A stretch of DNA of 7,585 bases from an uncultured Oscillospiraceae bacterium (lineage in GTDB: Bacteria > Bacillota > Clostridia > Oscillospirales > Acutalibacteraceae), in the NCBI GenBank assembly GCA_900555705.1, contig USLV01000053.1, positions 1 through 7,585 of the forward strand, read 5' to 3'. The position numbers and the translations under genes are program-made. The notes beneath the pieces are model-generated. The model was not told the DNA's origin. It did no database searches and saw nothing but the letters and a program-made list of their open reading frames with translations. Positions 1-6,020 of the stretch are shown here, piece after piece (the first letter of the stretch is position 1; each line of letters starts with the position of its first letter).

Positions 1-45
1 GATGTAGAGAGGTCTCGTGGGCTCGGAGATGTGTATAAGAGACAG
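1..45 (+). other. Nextera/P7 sequencing adapter (not genomic)
   Basis: Bases 12-45 match, base for base as I recall it, the 34-nt Illumina Nextera read-2 transposase adapter; its last 19 bases (27-45) are the Tn5 mosaic end, finishing AAGAGACAG. Bases 4-11 (GTAGAGAG) are the right length and place for an i7 index and match the primer form of index N707 from memory. Bases 1-3 (GAT) fit the end of the P7 primer. The order P7 end, index, adapter, insert is what an untrimmed read-through gives once reverse-complemented. The block is a library artefact, and any protein start read from it is false. Confidence 0.97.
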
Positions 46-46
46 G

Positions 47-511
47 GATATGCCGACGGAAGCGGCCGACGAGAGACTGGCGGGTATCTGCCGTCTACTG
101 GCGGAGCGGGCGGTTCTCAGCGGACTGGAAATCGCGATCGAACCGCTGAACCGTTCCGAAACAAATGTGATCAACACGCAGGAGGACGCCCGTGTGCTGG
201 CGCGCCGGGTGGGACATCCCGCATTTGGCGTTCTCGCGGACTATTACCACATGCATGGGGTCGGCGAAGGGGCTGAGGCGGTTGCCGCAGACGGACCGTT
301 GCTGCGGCACGCGCATATCGCCGTACCGGAAACCCGGCTCTGTCCGCAGCCGGACGACGGCGTGGATTATGCCCCGTTTTTCACCGGGCTTGCGGGCGCG
401 GGCTATGACCGGCGGCTCAGCTTCGAGGGCAACGCGGGTGATCGGGACAAGACGTTTCCAGCGCTTCTCGCATTTTTCCGGGAGGCACAGGCGCGGTATT
501 TCGCCGGATGA
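47..511 (+). CDS. Sugar phosphate isomerase/epimerase, TIM barrel (5' partial)
   Basis: This is the C-terminal 154 residues of a xylose-isomerase-like TIM-barrel protein (AP endonuclease family 2 fold), the group that holds D-tagatose/D-psicose 3-epimerases and related sugar isomerases. Numbering from the first genomic codon (GAT at 47), it shows IEPLNRSETN (31-40, E32), then LADYYHMH (63-70, D65), HAHIA (88-92) and LSFEGN (124-129, E127). These match the Glu, Asp, His and Glu metal ligands of the D-tagatose 3-epimerase type of active site. Full-length members have roughly 270-290 residues, so about 120-130 N-terminal residues, the true start and the promoter are missing. An apparent GTG start at 17 and the residues MCIRDR come from the adapter and do not belong to the protein. 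The substrate cannot be told: keto-sugar 3-epimerase, hydroxypyruvate isomerase and inosose-pathway enzymes all share these motifs. A strong terminator follows 18 bp after the stop. Confidence 0.85.
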   Translation, partial: DMPTEAADERLAGICRLLAERAVLSGLEIAIEPLNRSETNVINTQEDARVLARRVGHPAFGVLADYYHMHGVGEGAEAVAADGPLLRHAHIAVPETRLCPQPDDGVDYAPFFTGLAGAGYDRRLSFEGNAGDRDKTFPALLAFFREAQARYFAG

Positions 512-529
512 TCACACTGCTGTAGAATC

Positions 530-578
530 AACAACAGGCCGCTGCGGGACAATCATGACCGCAGCGGTCTGTTGTTTT
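530..578 (+). terminator. Intrinsic terminator after the sugar isomerase gene
   Basis: An 18-bp stem pairs 530-547 with 559-576: AACAACAG on 569-576, one G-T wobble, then CCGCTGCGG on CCGCAGCGG, around an 11-nt loop (548-558). It ends in GTTGTTTT, so the T-tract is short and partly inside the stem. Position directly after the isomerase stop and just before the asnB promoter supports its role in separating the two units. Confidence 0.85.
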
Positions 579-598
579 GGAATTTCTTCTGCCGGATA

Positions 599-627
599 TG
601 GACATAATTTTCCATTTACGGTATACT
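599..627 (+). promoter_or_regulatory. Sigma-A-type promoter of asnB
   Basis: The -35 box TGGACA (599-604, 5 of 6 consensus) is separated by exactly 17 bp from the -10 box TATACT (622-627, 5 of 6). Transcription would start near 634, giving a leader of only about 29 nt before the asnB ATG. That is too short for a T-box or other riboswitch, so any asparagine- or nitrogen-dependent control would have to act at the promoter itself. Confidence 0.8.
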
Positions 628-662
628 ATATGGGTATGCACGGCGCAGGGAGGATGTTGAAT

Positions 663-2501
663 ATGTGTGGATTCTGCGGCTTTACAGGCGAGATTGTCAA
701 CCGGGATCAGGTGATCCGCGAGATGGCGGCGCGCATCACCCACCGCGGGCCGGATTCCGACGGCTATTATGTCGACGACAGAATTGCCATGGGTTTTCGT
801 CGGCTGAGTATTATCGCCCTCGAGGCGGGACATCAGCCGCTTTATAATGAGGATCAGACGCTGGTACTGATGTTCAACGGGGAGATATACAACTATCGGG
901 AGCTGCGGCAGGAGCTGCTCGAGGCGGGGCACACCTTCGCCACCCAGAGTGACAGCGAGGTGCTGATCCATGGCTTTGAGGAGTGGGGCGAGGAGCTGCT
1001 GCCCCGTCTGCGCGGCATGTTCGCTTTTGTGATCTATCACAAAGCTGACGGCTCGCTGTTCATCGCCCGTGACTATTTCGGCATCAAGCCCATGCACTAT
1101 ACCCGTCTGCCGGACGGCGGGGTGATGTATGCGTCGGAGATCAAATCCATGCTGGCGCATCCCGATTTTGTCAGGGAGTTCAACGAAGCGGCGCTGGATC
1201 ACTATCTTTCCTATCAATATGTCGTGCCGACCGAGACGTTTTTCAAAGGGGTGTATTGTCTCCCGCCCGCGCACTGTATGTGGGTGCGGGATGGGGAGAT
1301 CACCATCCGGCGTTACTGGGAGCCGGTTTTTGAGCCGGACGAGGGCATGACGCTGGAGCAGGCAGTGGACAGCATCGACCGGGTTTTCACAGAGTCGGTG
1401 GAGGCGCACCGGATCAGCGATGTCGAGGTTGGCTGCTTTTTGTCGAGCGGAGTGGACTCGAGCTGGGTTGCCTCCTATTTCGGCGGCCAGAAAGCCTTTA
1501 CTGTCGGCTTCGACAACGGCTCTCACTACAACGAGAGCCAGCCCGCGGCTGAGCTCGCGGAGGAGGTGGGGATCGAACATTTTGTCCATCTGATCGACGA
1601 GCAGGAATATTGGGAGGCGCTGCCGAAGGTACAGTATGCGCTGGATCAGCCGCTGGCCGACCCCGCCTGTGTGGCGCTCTATTTCGTGGCAAAGCTGGCG
1701 GCGGAGCATGTGAAGGTGGTGCTCTCCGGCGAGGGGGCGGACGAGCTGTTCGGCGGCTATCGCATCTATCATGAGCCGTTTTCGCTCGCGGGCTATCAGA
1801 AGCTGCCGCGCGGCTTGCGGCGGCTGATTGCGCGGGCCGTGTCGGTGCTGCCGGATTTCAAGGGGAAATCCTTCCTGATCCGCGGCTCCAAATCTATCGA
1901 GGAGCGGTTCATCGGCAATGCCTATATGTTCACGCAGAAGGAAAAGCGGCGACTGCTCAAAACCATCCCGGCAACCGATCCGGCCGCGCTGGCGCAGGAG
2001 TATTACGCGCGCTGCAAGGGACAGGACGATGTGACGCGGATGCAGTATCTCGATATCAATCGCTGGATGGTGGGGGATATCCTGCTGAAGGCCGACCGCA
2101 TGAGTATGGCGCATTCGCTTGAGTTGCGGGTGCCGTTTCTCGACCGGGAGGTATTCCGTGTGGCGTCCCGGGTGCCGGTTCGGCATCGGATCGCGGGCGG
2201 CACCACCAAATATGCCATGCGGCAGGCGGCCATGCGGCATTTGCCGGAGACGTCGGCGACCCGGCCGAAGCTCGGGTTCCCGGTGCCGATCCGCGTCTGG
2301 CTGCGGCAGGACGACCATTATGCGGTCGTCAAAGCGGCGTTCACTTCGGAGACGGCGGAACGCTATTTTCAGACGGCGGAGCTGGTTCGTCTGCTGGATC
2401 AGCATCGCGCGGGCAAAAAAGACAACAGCCGAAAAATTTGGACCGTATATATGTTCCTCGTCTGGTACGAGGTCTATTTCGGAGACAAACCAGCCGAATA
2501 A
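663..2501 (+). CDS. asnB: Asparagine synthetase, glutamine-hydrolysing
   Basis: Makes asparagine from aspartate, ATP and glutamine in the cytoplasm. The protein has 612 residues, normal for AsnB. The class II glutamine amidotransferase domain comes first: the nucleophile Cys2 directly follows the start Met (MCGFCGFTG), with HRGPDSDG (27-34), NGEIYNY (72-78) and SDSE (96-99). This fixes the start at 663, since the mature enzyme needs Cys at its N-terminus; the open frame upstream to 192 is not used. The synthetase domain follows, with the ATP pyrophosphatase loop LSSGVDSS (260-267), LSGEGADELFGGY (354-366) and ELRVPFLD further on. A Shine-Dalgarno AGGGAGG (647-653) lies 9 nt before the ATG. 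All catalytic motifs are intact. It stands alone between two terminators with its own promoter, so it looks monocistronic. Some relatives amidate other acceptors in peptidoglycan or antibiotic pathways, but nothing nearby points to that. Confidence 0.95.
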   Translation: MCGFCGFTGEIVNRDQVIREMAARITHRGPDSDGYYVDDRIAMGFRRLSIIALEAGHQPLYNEDQTLVLMFNGEIYNYRELRQELLEAGHTFATQSDSEVLIHGFEEWGEELLPRLRGMFAFVIYHKADGSLFIARDYFGIKPMHYTRLPDGGVMYASEIKSMLAHPDFVREFNEAALDHYLSYQYVVPTETFFKGVYCLPPAHCMWVRDGEITIRRYWEPVFEPDEGMTLEQAVDSIDRVFTESVEAHRISDVEVGCFLSSGVDSSWVASYFGGQKAFTVGFDNGSHYNESQPAAELAEEVGIEHFVHLIDEQEYWEALPKVQYALDQPLADPACVALYFVAKLAAEHVKVVLSGEGADELFGGYRIYHEPFSLAGYQKLPRGLRRLIARAVSVLPDFKGKSFLIRGSKSIEERFIGNAYMFTQKEKRRLLKTIPATDPAALAQEYYARCKGQDDVTRMQYLDINRWMVGDILLKADRMSMAHSLELRVPFLDREVFRVASRVPVRHRIAGGTTKYAMRQAAMRHLPETSATRPKLGFPVPIRVWLRQDDHYAVVKAAFTSETAERYFQTAELVRLLDQHRAGKKDNSRKIWTVYMFLVWYEVYFGDKPAE

Positions 2502-2514
2502 GCGAATAAGACGG

Positions 2515-2551
2515 CAGCCGCCGCCCCAAACGGGGCGGCGGCTGTGGTTTT
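2515..2551 (+). terminator. Intrinsic terminator of asnB
   Basis: A perfect 13-bp GC-rich stem, CAGCCGCCGCCCC (2515-2527) with GGGGCGGCGGCTG (2532-2544), closes a 4-nt AAAC loop and is followed by TGGTTTT. It begins 13 nt after the asnB stop. The stem is very strong and the T-run short. The next promoter's -35 box starts only 11 bp downstream. Confidence 0.88.
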
Positions 2552-2562
2552 GCAAAGACTGC

Positions 2563-2591
2563 TTGACAGAATGCGCGGCATCCGGTATGAT
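2563..2591 (+). promoter_or_regulatory. Sigma-A-type promoter of the zinc-ribbon gene
   Basis: A perfect -35 box TTGACA (2563-2568), a 17-bp spacer and TATGAT (2586-2591, 5 of 6) make this the best-matching promoter in the window. Transcription would start near 2598, giving a leader of about 35 nt that contains the Shine-Dalgarno GGAGGG (2619-2624). No operator-like inverted repeat is evident, so strong housekeeping expression is the simplest reading. Confidence 0.85.
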
Positions 2592-2632
2592 GCTGTTGAA
2601 AGAACTGTAACAGGAAACGGAGGGAATGCGCG

Positions 2633-3475
2633 ATGCGCCGATGTTGTCCGATATGCGGCCGGGAGCTGGCGGTAGATGCCGTCTTCTGCGAAGGCTGTGG
2701 CACCAAGCTGACACCCTGGCGGGAGGACTCGCTGTTCGATCGCGGCACAGCGATTTTGGATACGCCGCCGATGGTGGGAAAGCCGCCGATTGTCCCGTCT
2801 GCACCGTCTTCGTTTGTACAACCGCCCCCGCCGCCGGAACAACAGGCCGTTCCGGCCGTTTCTGAACCGACGGCTGACGAGCCCATTCCCAGGGAAAAGA
2901 GTTGGTTTCGGCGGCGCTGGCCGGTTCTGGCAGGCGCCGCGATTATCGTAACGCTTGTAGCGGGAGTGCTGGTGTATTTCTCCGGCGCCGACACACAACG
3001 CCTGGTGGAACGCAGTTATCAGACGGTGCTCGAGCCGGAGGAGAGAACGGTCCGCGAACAGGCACCGAAGGAATTCTGGGACTATCTCGACAAACGGTAT
3101 GAGCTGAACCCGGCCGATGTGGTGATGTGGTATGAGGAGATCGGACAAACACTGGAGAAGGATTACGGAGAGGACGTCCGTATCCACTGCGACGTGCTCC
3201 GGGAGCGTGAGGTTTCCGACCGGCTGCTGGGTGAGATCCGGGACAGCCTTAAGGATCGCTACGGCATTCTGAAAAAGGATGTGGATCAGGTGATGCGTCT
3301 GGCGGTGGATATTACGGTTGGGGGCACGGACGACGAGGAGACGGAAATGATGACGCTGTATGCCGTCTCGATCCGCGGCGTCCGGTATATGATATGGGAG
3401 AACGGCTATAACTGGGACTTCCTGCAAAATTATGACCCTACCTGGAGCAACGCTGAATTGAACTATAGTTGGTGA
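2633..3475 (+). CDS. Zinc-ribbon, single-pass membrane protein of unknown function
   Basis: A 280-residue protein I recognise only by architecture. Residues 4-23 form a zinc ribbon with two CxxC knuckles (C5-P-I-C8 and C19-E-G-C22). Residues about 24-90 are a low-complexity linker rich in Pro, with PPPPP at 64-68. WFRRR (91-95) precedes one hydrophobic segment (about 96-117), so by the positive-inside rule the zinc ribbon is cytoplasmic and residues 118-280 lie outside. The outer part is highly charged and seems mixed alpha/beta. It ends with YAVSIRGVRYMIWENG (243-258), resembling the closing strands of NTF2-like extracellular domains in other clostridial zinc-ribbon membrane proteins; that likeness is from memory. 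There is no signal-peptide cleavage site and no enzyme motif. The start at 2633 is set by GGAGGG 8 nt upstream and keeps both knuckles; an ATG at 2626 is in another frame. Promoter and terminator on either side suggest a monocistronic gene. Sensing, scaffolding and envelope roles are all possible. Confidence 0.85.
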   Translation: MRRCCPICGRELAVDAVFCEGCGTKLTPWREDSLFDRGTAILDTPPMVGKPPIVPSAPSSFVQPPPPPEQQAVPAVSEPTADEPIPREKSWFRRRWPVLAGAAIIVTLVAGVLVYFSGADTQRLVERSYQTVLEPEERTVREQAPKEFWDYLDKRYELNPADVVMWYEEIGQTLEKDYGEDVRIHCDVLREREVSDRLLGEIRDSLKDRYGILKKDVDQVMRLAVDITVGGTDDEETEMMTLYAVSIRGVRYMIWENGYNWDFLQNYDPTWSNAELNYSW

Positions 3476-3494
3476 GCGGCGGCGGAGGCTTCGC

Positions 3495-3529
3495 GGGATT
3501 TGTCGGAATGTCACAAACCTGATTTTTTT
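3495..3529 (+). terminator. Probable intrinsic terminator of the zinc-ribbon gene
   Basis: The arm 3495-3503 (GGGATTTGT) pairs with 3513-3520 (ACAAACCT) with one bulged A (3498) and one G-T wobble, around a 9-nt loop. It is followed by GA and seven T (3523-3529). The stem is weaker than the other two terminators here, but the T-tract is the best of the three. It begins 20 nt after the stop codon. Confidence 0.7.
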
Positions 3530-3540
3530 GTAAAAAACGC

Positions 3541-3569
3541 TTGTAGACAGCCGTCCCGGGTGTTATACT
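3541..3569 (+). promoter_or_regulatory. Extended -10 promoter of typA
   Basis: The -10 box TATACT (3564-3569) is preceded by TG with one base between (3561-3562), an extended -10 element that compensates for a weak -35 box TTGTAG (3541-3546, 3 of 6) at 17-bp spacing. AT-rich sequence at 3521-3537, including the upstream terminator's T-run and six A's, lies just before the -35 box and could act as an UP element. Transcription would start near 3576, giving a leader of about 19 nt. Confidence 0.75.
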
Positions 3570-3594
3570 ATATCAGTTAACACGAAAGAATGGG

Positions 3595-5433
3595 ATGAAA
3601 CCAATGGGAAAAAGAGAAAATCTGCGCAATATCGCCATCATCGCGCACGTCGATCACGGCAAGACCACGCTCGTGGATCAGCTGCTTCGGCAAAGCGGCG
3701 TCTTCCGCGCCAATGAGCAGGTCGCGGAACGGGTGATGGATTCGAATGACCTGGAACGGGAACGCGGTATCACGATTCTCGCGAAAAACACCGCCGTCAT
3801 GTACGGCGACACCAAAATCAATATTGTCGACACCCCCGGCCACGCCGATTTCGGCGGAGAGGTGGAGCGCATCCTGCTGATGGTGGACGGTGTACTGCTG
3901 CTGGTCGACGCCTTCGAGGGCTGCATGCCGCAAACGCGGTTTGTTCTGAAAAAGGCGCTCGGCCTCGGGAAAAAGCCGGTTGTCGTCATCAACAAGATCG
4001 ACCGCGACGGCGCCCGGCCCTATGAGGTGATCGACGAGCTGCTCGATCTCTTTATTGAGCTCGGCGCAGAGGAGGAGCAGCTTGACTTCCCCGTTGTCTT
4101 TGCGTCCGGCCGCGATGGCTACGCCTCGCTCGACCCGGAAGCGCGCGAAGGGGATATGAAGCCGTTGTTCGAGGCGATTATCCAGCATGTTGCCCCGCCG
4201 GAAGGCGACGAGGACGGCCCGCTGCAGATTCTGTTCTCCAATATCGACTATGACGATTATACCGGCCGGATCGGTATCGGTCGCGTGGAACGCGGCCGTG
4301 TCAAAAATGGTCAGGCGGTCACTCTCTGCAAGACCGACGGCCGGACGGTCTCCGCCCGTATTGGTAAGCTCTATCAGTTTGAGGGGCTGCAGCGGGTGGA
4401 GCACGACACCGCCGCGCTCGGCGATATCGTCGCCGTCACCGGCATCACGGATCTCAACATCGGGGAGACTGCCTGCGATCCGGAGTGTGTCGAGGCGCTG
4501 CCCTTTGTCCGTATCGATGAGCCGACCATCTCGATGGTGTTCATGGTTAACAATAGCCCCTTTGCCGGCCGCGAGGGAAAATTCGTCACCAGCCGGAATC
4601 TGCGTGACCGCCTCTTCAAAGAGGTGGAGACCAACGTCAGCATGCGGGTGGAGGAGACCGATTCGACCGACGCCTTCAAGGTGTCCGGCCGCGGCGAGCT
4701 GCATCTCTCGATTCTGATCGAGACCATGCGGCGGCAGGGATTTGAATTCGCGGTCAGCCGTCCGCAGGTCATCTATAAAAAAGATGAAAACGGCCATCTG
4801 CTTGAGCCGATGGAGCTGCTGATGATCGAGGTGCCGGAGACCTATGTCGGCGCGGTCATGGAGAAGCTCGGTACCCGCAAGGCCGAGATTGTCGATATGG
4901 GCACCCGCGACACCGGCATGAGCCATCTCGAGTTCCGCATCCCGTCGCGTGGCCTGATGGGCTATCGGCAGCAGTTCCTGACCGATACCAACGGCAACGG
5001 TATTATGAACAGTGTATTCGACGGCTATGAGCCGTATAAAGGGGAGATTCCCCAGCGTGTGCAGGGCTCACTCGTCGTCTTTGAGACCGGCGAGACCAGC
5101 ACCTATGGCCTCTATAACGCGCAGGAGCGCGGCGTGATGTTCGTCGGCGCGGGTGTGGAGGTGTATGAGGGCATGATCGTCGGCCAGTCCCCGAAGAACG
5201 AGGACGTCGCTGTCAACGTCTGTAAAAAGAAGCATGTGACCAACATGCGGGCCTCCGGTTCGGATGAGGCGCTGCGCCTGACGCCGCCGACGGTGCTCTC
5301 GCTCGAGCAGTCGCTGGAGTTTATCAACGACGACGAGCTGGTGGAGGTTACACCGAAGAGCATCCGGCTGCGCAAAAGCATCCTCTCGAAGGAACAGCGG
5401 ATGAAGGAATACGCGAAGAAGAAAAACGGCTGA
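3595..5433 (+). CDS. typA: Translational GTPase TypA/BipA
   Basis: A ribosome-binding GTPase of the EF-G/LepA superfamily, linked in other bacteria to 50S assembly, cold growth and stress. At 612 residues it is full length. GTPase motifs, numbered from ATG 3595, are G1 AHVDHGKTT (17-25), the switch I region RERGITI (55-61), G3 DTPGHAD (79-85, with catalytic H83), G4 NKID (133-136), and FASGRDG in the G5 region. A beta-barrel domain II, two EF-G-like domains and the C-terminal domain found only in TypA follow; FKVSGRGELHLSILIETMRR and GTRDTGMSHLEFRIPSRGLM are typical. The start is uncertain: ATG 3604 gives MGKRENLRNIAI, the same N-terminal length as I recall for the Bacillus subtilis protein, and has GGGA (3592-3595) 8 nt before it, while ATG 3595 has only GAAAG upstream. 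Its codons end in C more often than those of its neighbours, fitting high expression. It probably heads an operon with the next two genes. Confidence 0.96.
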   Translation: MKPMGKRENLRNIAIIAHVDHGKTTLVDQLLRQSGVFRANEQVAERVMDSNDLERERGITILAKNTAVMYGDTKINIVDTPGHADFGGEVERILLMVDGVLLLVDAFEGCMPQTRFVLKKALGLGKKPVVVINKIDRDGARPYEVIDELLDLFIELGAEEEQLDFPVVFASGRDGYASLDPEAREGDMKPLFEAIIQHVAPPEGDEDGPLQILFSNIDYDDYTGRIGIGRVERGRVKNGQAVTLCKTDGRTVSARIGKLYQFEGLQRVEHDTAALGDIVAVTGITDLNIGETACDPECVEALPFVRIDEPTISMVFMVNNSPFAGREGKFVTSRNLRDRLFKEVETNVSMRVEETDSTDAFKVSGRGELHLSILIETMRRQGFEFAVSRPQVIYKKDENGHLLEPMELLMIEVPETYVGAVMEKLGTRKAEIVDMGTRDTGMSHLEFRIPSRGLMGYRQQFLTDTNGNGIMNSVFDGYEPYKGEIPQRVQGSLVVFETGETSTYGLYNAQERGVMFVGAGVEVYEGMIVGQSPKNEDVAVNVCKKKHVTNMRASGSDEALRLTPPTVLSLEQSLEFINDDELVEVTPKSIRLRKSILSKEQRMKEYAKKKNG

Positions 5434-5447
5434 CGCCGGAACGGCGT
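5433..5447 (+). other. Small intercistronic hairpin after typA
   Basis: ACGCCG (5433-5438) pairs with CGGCGT (5442-5447) around a 3-nt GAA loop, starting on the last base of the typA stop codon. No T-run follows, so I do not call it a terminator. It may do nothing, or may slow read-through or protect the typA message end. Confidence 0.35.
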
Positions 5448-5471
5448 GGCTGTCTGAAGGGAGCGGGAAGC

Positions 5472-6008
5472 ATGGAGACCTATACCCTGACTATCGCGGG
5501 CGTGGAGCGGCAACTGCCGCTCTGCCGGGTGAACGACCGGCTGCGCATCGCGGCGTTTGTGATGTTTGGCGATGTGGAGGTGACCGAAGCAGCAGCTTCG
5601 GCGCTACTGACCAGGGCGCCGGATTTCGATGTGATTCTGACGGCGGAGGCGAAGGGCATCCCGCTCGCCTATGAGATGGCACGCCAAAGCGGTCGGCGCT
5701 ATCTCATCGCACGGAAATACCCGAAGCTGTATATGCCGGAGCCGGTTTCGGTGACGGTGAAGTCCATCACGACCGATAAGCAGCAGACATTGTATCTCGA
5801 CCGGGCGGAGATGGACACGATGAAGGGGAGGCGCGTGCTGCTGATCGACGATGTGATCAGCACGGGAGAGTCGCTCCGGGGGCTGGAACAGCTCGCGGAA
5901 GCGTCCGGCGGCCGGATTGTCGGAAAGGGTGCGGTGCTCGCCGAGGGTGAAGCCGCCGAACGGCCGGATATTTTTTATCTCGAGCCGCTGCCGTTGTTTT
6001 TCGACTGA
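5472..6008 (+). CDS. Phosphoribosyltransferase, adenine-PRTase-like
   Basis: A 178-residue type I phosphoribosyltransferase, expected to join a base or related acceptor to PRPP in the cytoplasm. The PRPP-binding signature is VLLIDDVISTGES (122-134), with the two Asp (126-127) and the TGES loop intact. TAEAKGIPLAYEMAR (57-71) corresponds to the GIEARG region of adenine phosphoribosyltransferases, and the N-terminal strand-rich segment with FGDVEVT (32-38) fits that branch. Length suits the family (170-190 residues). Databases often name clostridial proteins of this type adenine phosphoribosyltransferase, and that is the best guess. However, the PRPP loop is not the usual APRT form (VDDLLATGGT), so xanthine or another purine, or a regulatory PRPP-binding role, cannot be excluded; hence no symbol. 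AAGGGAG (5457-5463) lies 8 nt before the ATG. It follows typA by 38 bp and precedes comEC by 12 bp, consistent with one operon. Confidence 0.88.
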   Translation: METYTLTIAGVERQLPLCRVNDRLRIAAFVMFGDVEVTEAAASALLTRAPDFDVILTAEAKGIPLAYEMARQSGRRYLIARKYPKLYMPEPVSVTVKSITTDKQQTLYLDRAEMDTMKGRRVLLIDDVISTGESLRGLEQLAEASGGRIVGKGAVLAEGEAAERPDIFYLEPLPLFFD

Positions 6009-6020
6009 CGGAGCGAGCAG

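Noticed and set aside
192..662. Upstream extension of the asnB frame
   Set aside because: It overlaps the isomerase gene and crosses a terminator and the asnB promoter. AsnB needs Cys directly after the start Met, which sets the start at 663.
628..662. Possible T-box or riboswitch before asnB
   Set aside because: The predicted leader is only about 29 nt, with no room for a structured regulator.
528..2804. 758-codon open frame on the - strand opposite asnB
   Set aside because: It is the shadow of a GC-rich coding strand. It runs through two terminators and two promoters, its protein is rich in Arg, His and Pro with no recognisable domain, and asnB on the other strand has every catalytic motif.
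2474..3514. 346-codon open frame on the - strand opposite the zinc-ribbon gene
   Set aside because: The + strand gene has a near-consensus promoter, Shine-Dalgarno and paired CxxC motifs. The reverse product is Arg/His-rich with no motif.
3577..4926. 449-codon open frame on the - strand opposite typA
   Set aside because: typA is certain and full length. The reverse product looks like a mirror frame of GC-biased codons, and I see no Shine-Dalgarno or promoter for it.
3595..5433. Possible horizontal transfer of typA from its different codon use
   Set aside because: The preference for C-ending codons fits a highly expressed translation gene, base composition is similar to its neighbours, and no mobile element is nearby.
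5434..5471. Terminator between typA and the phosphoribosyltransferase gene
   Set aside because: The small hairpin has no T-run after it, so the gap reads better as an operon junction.
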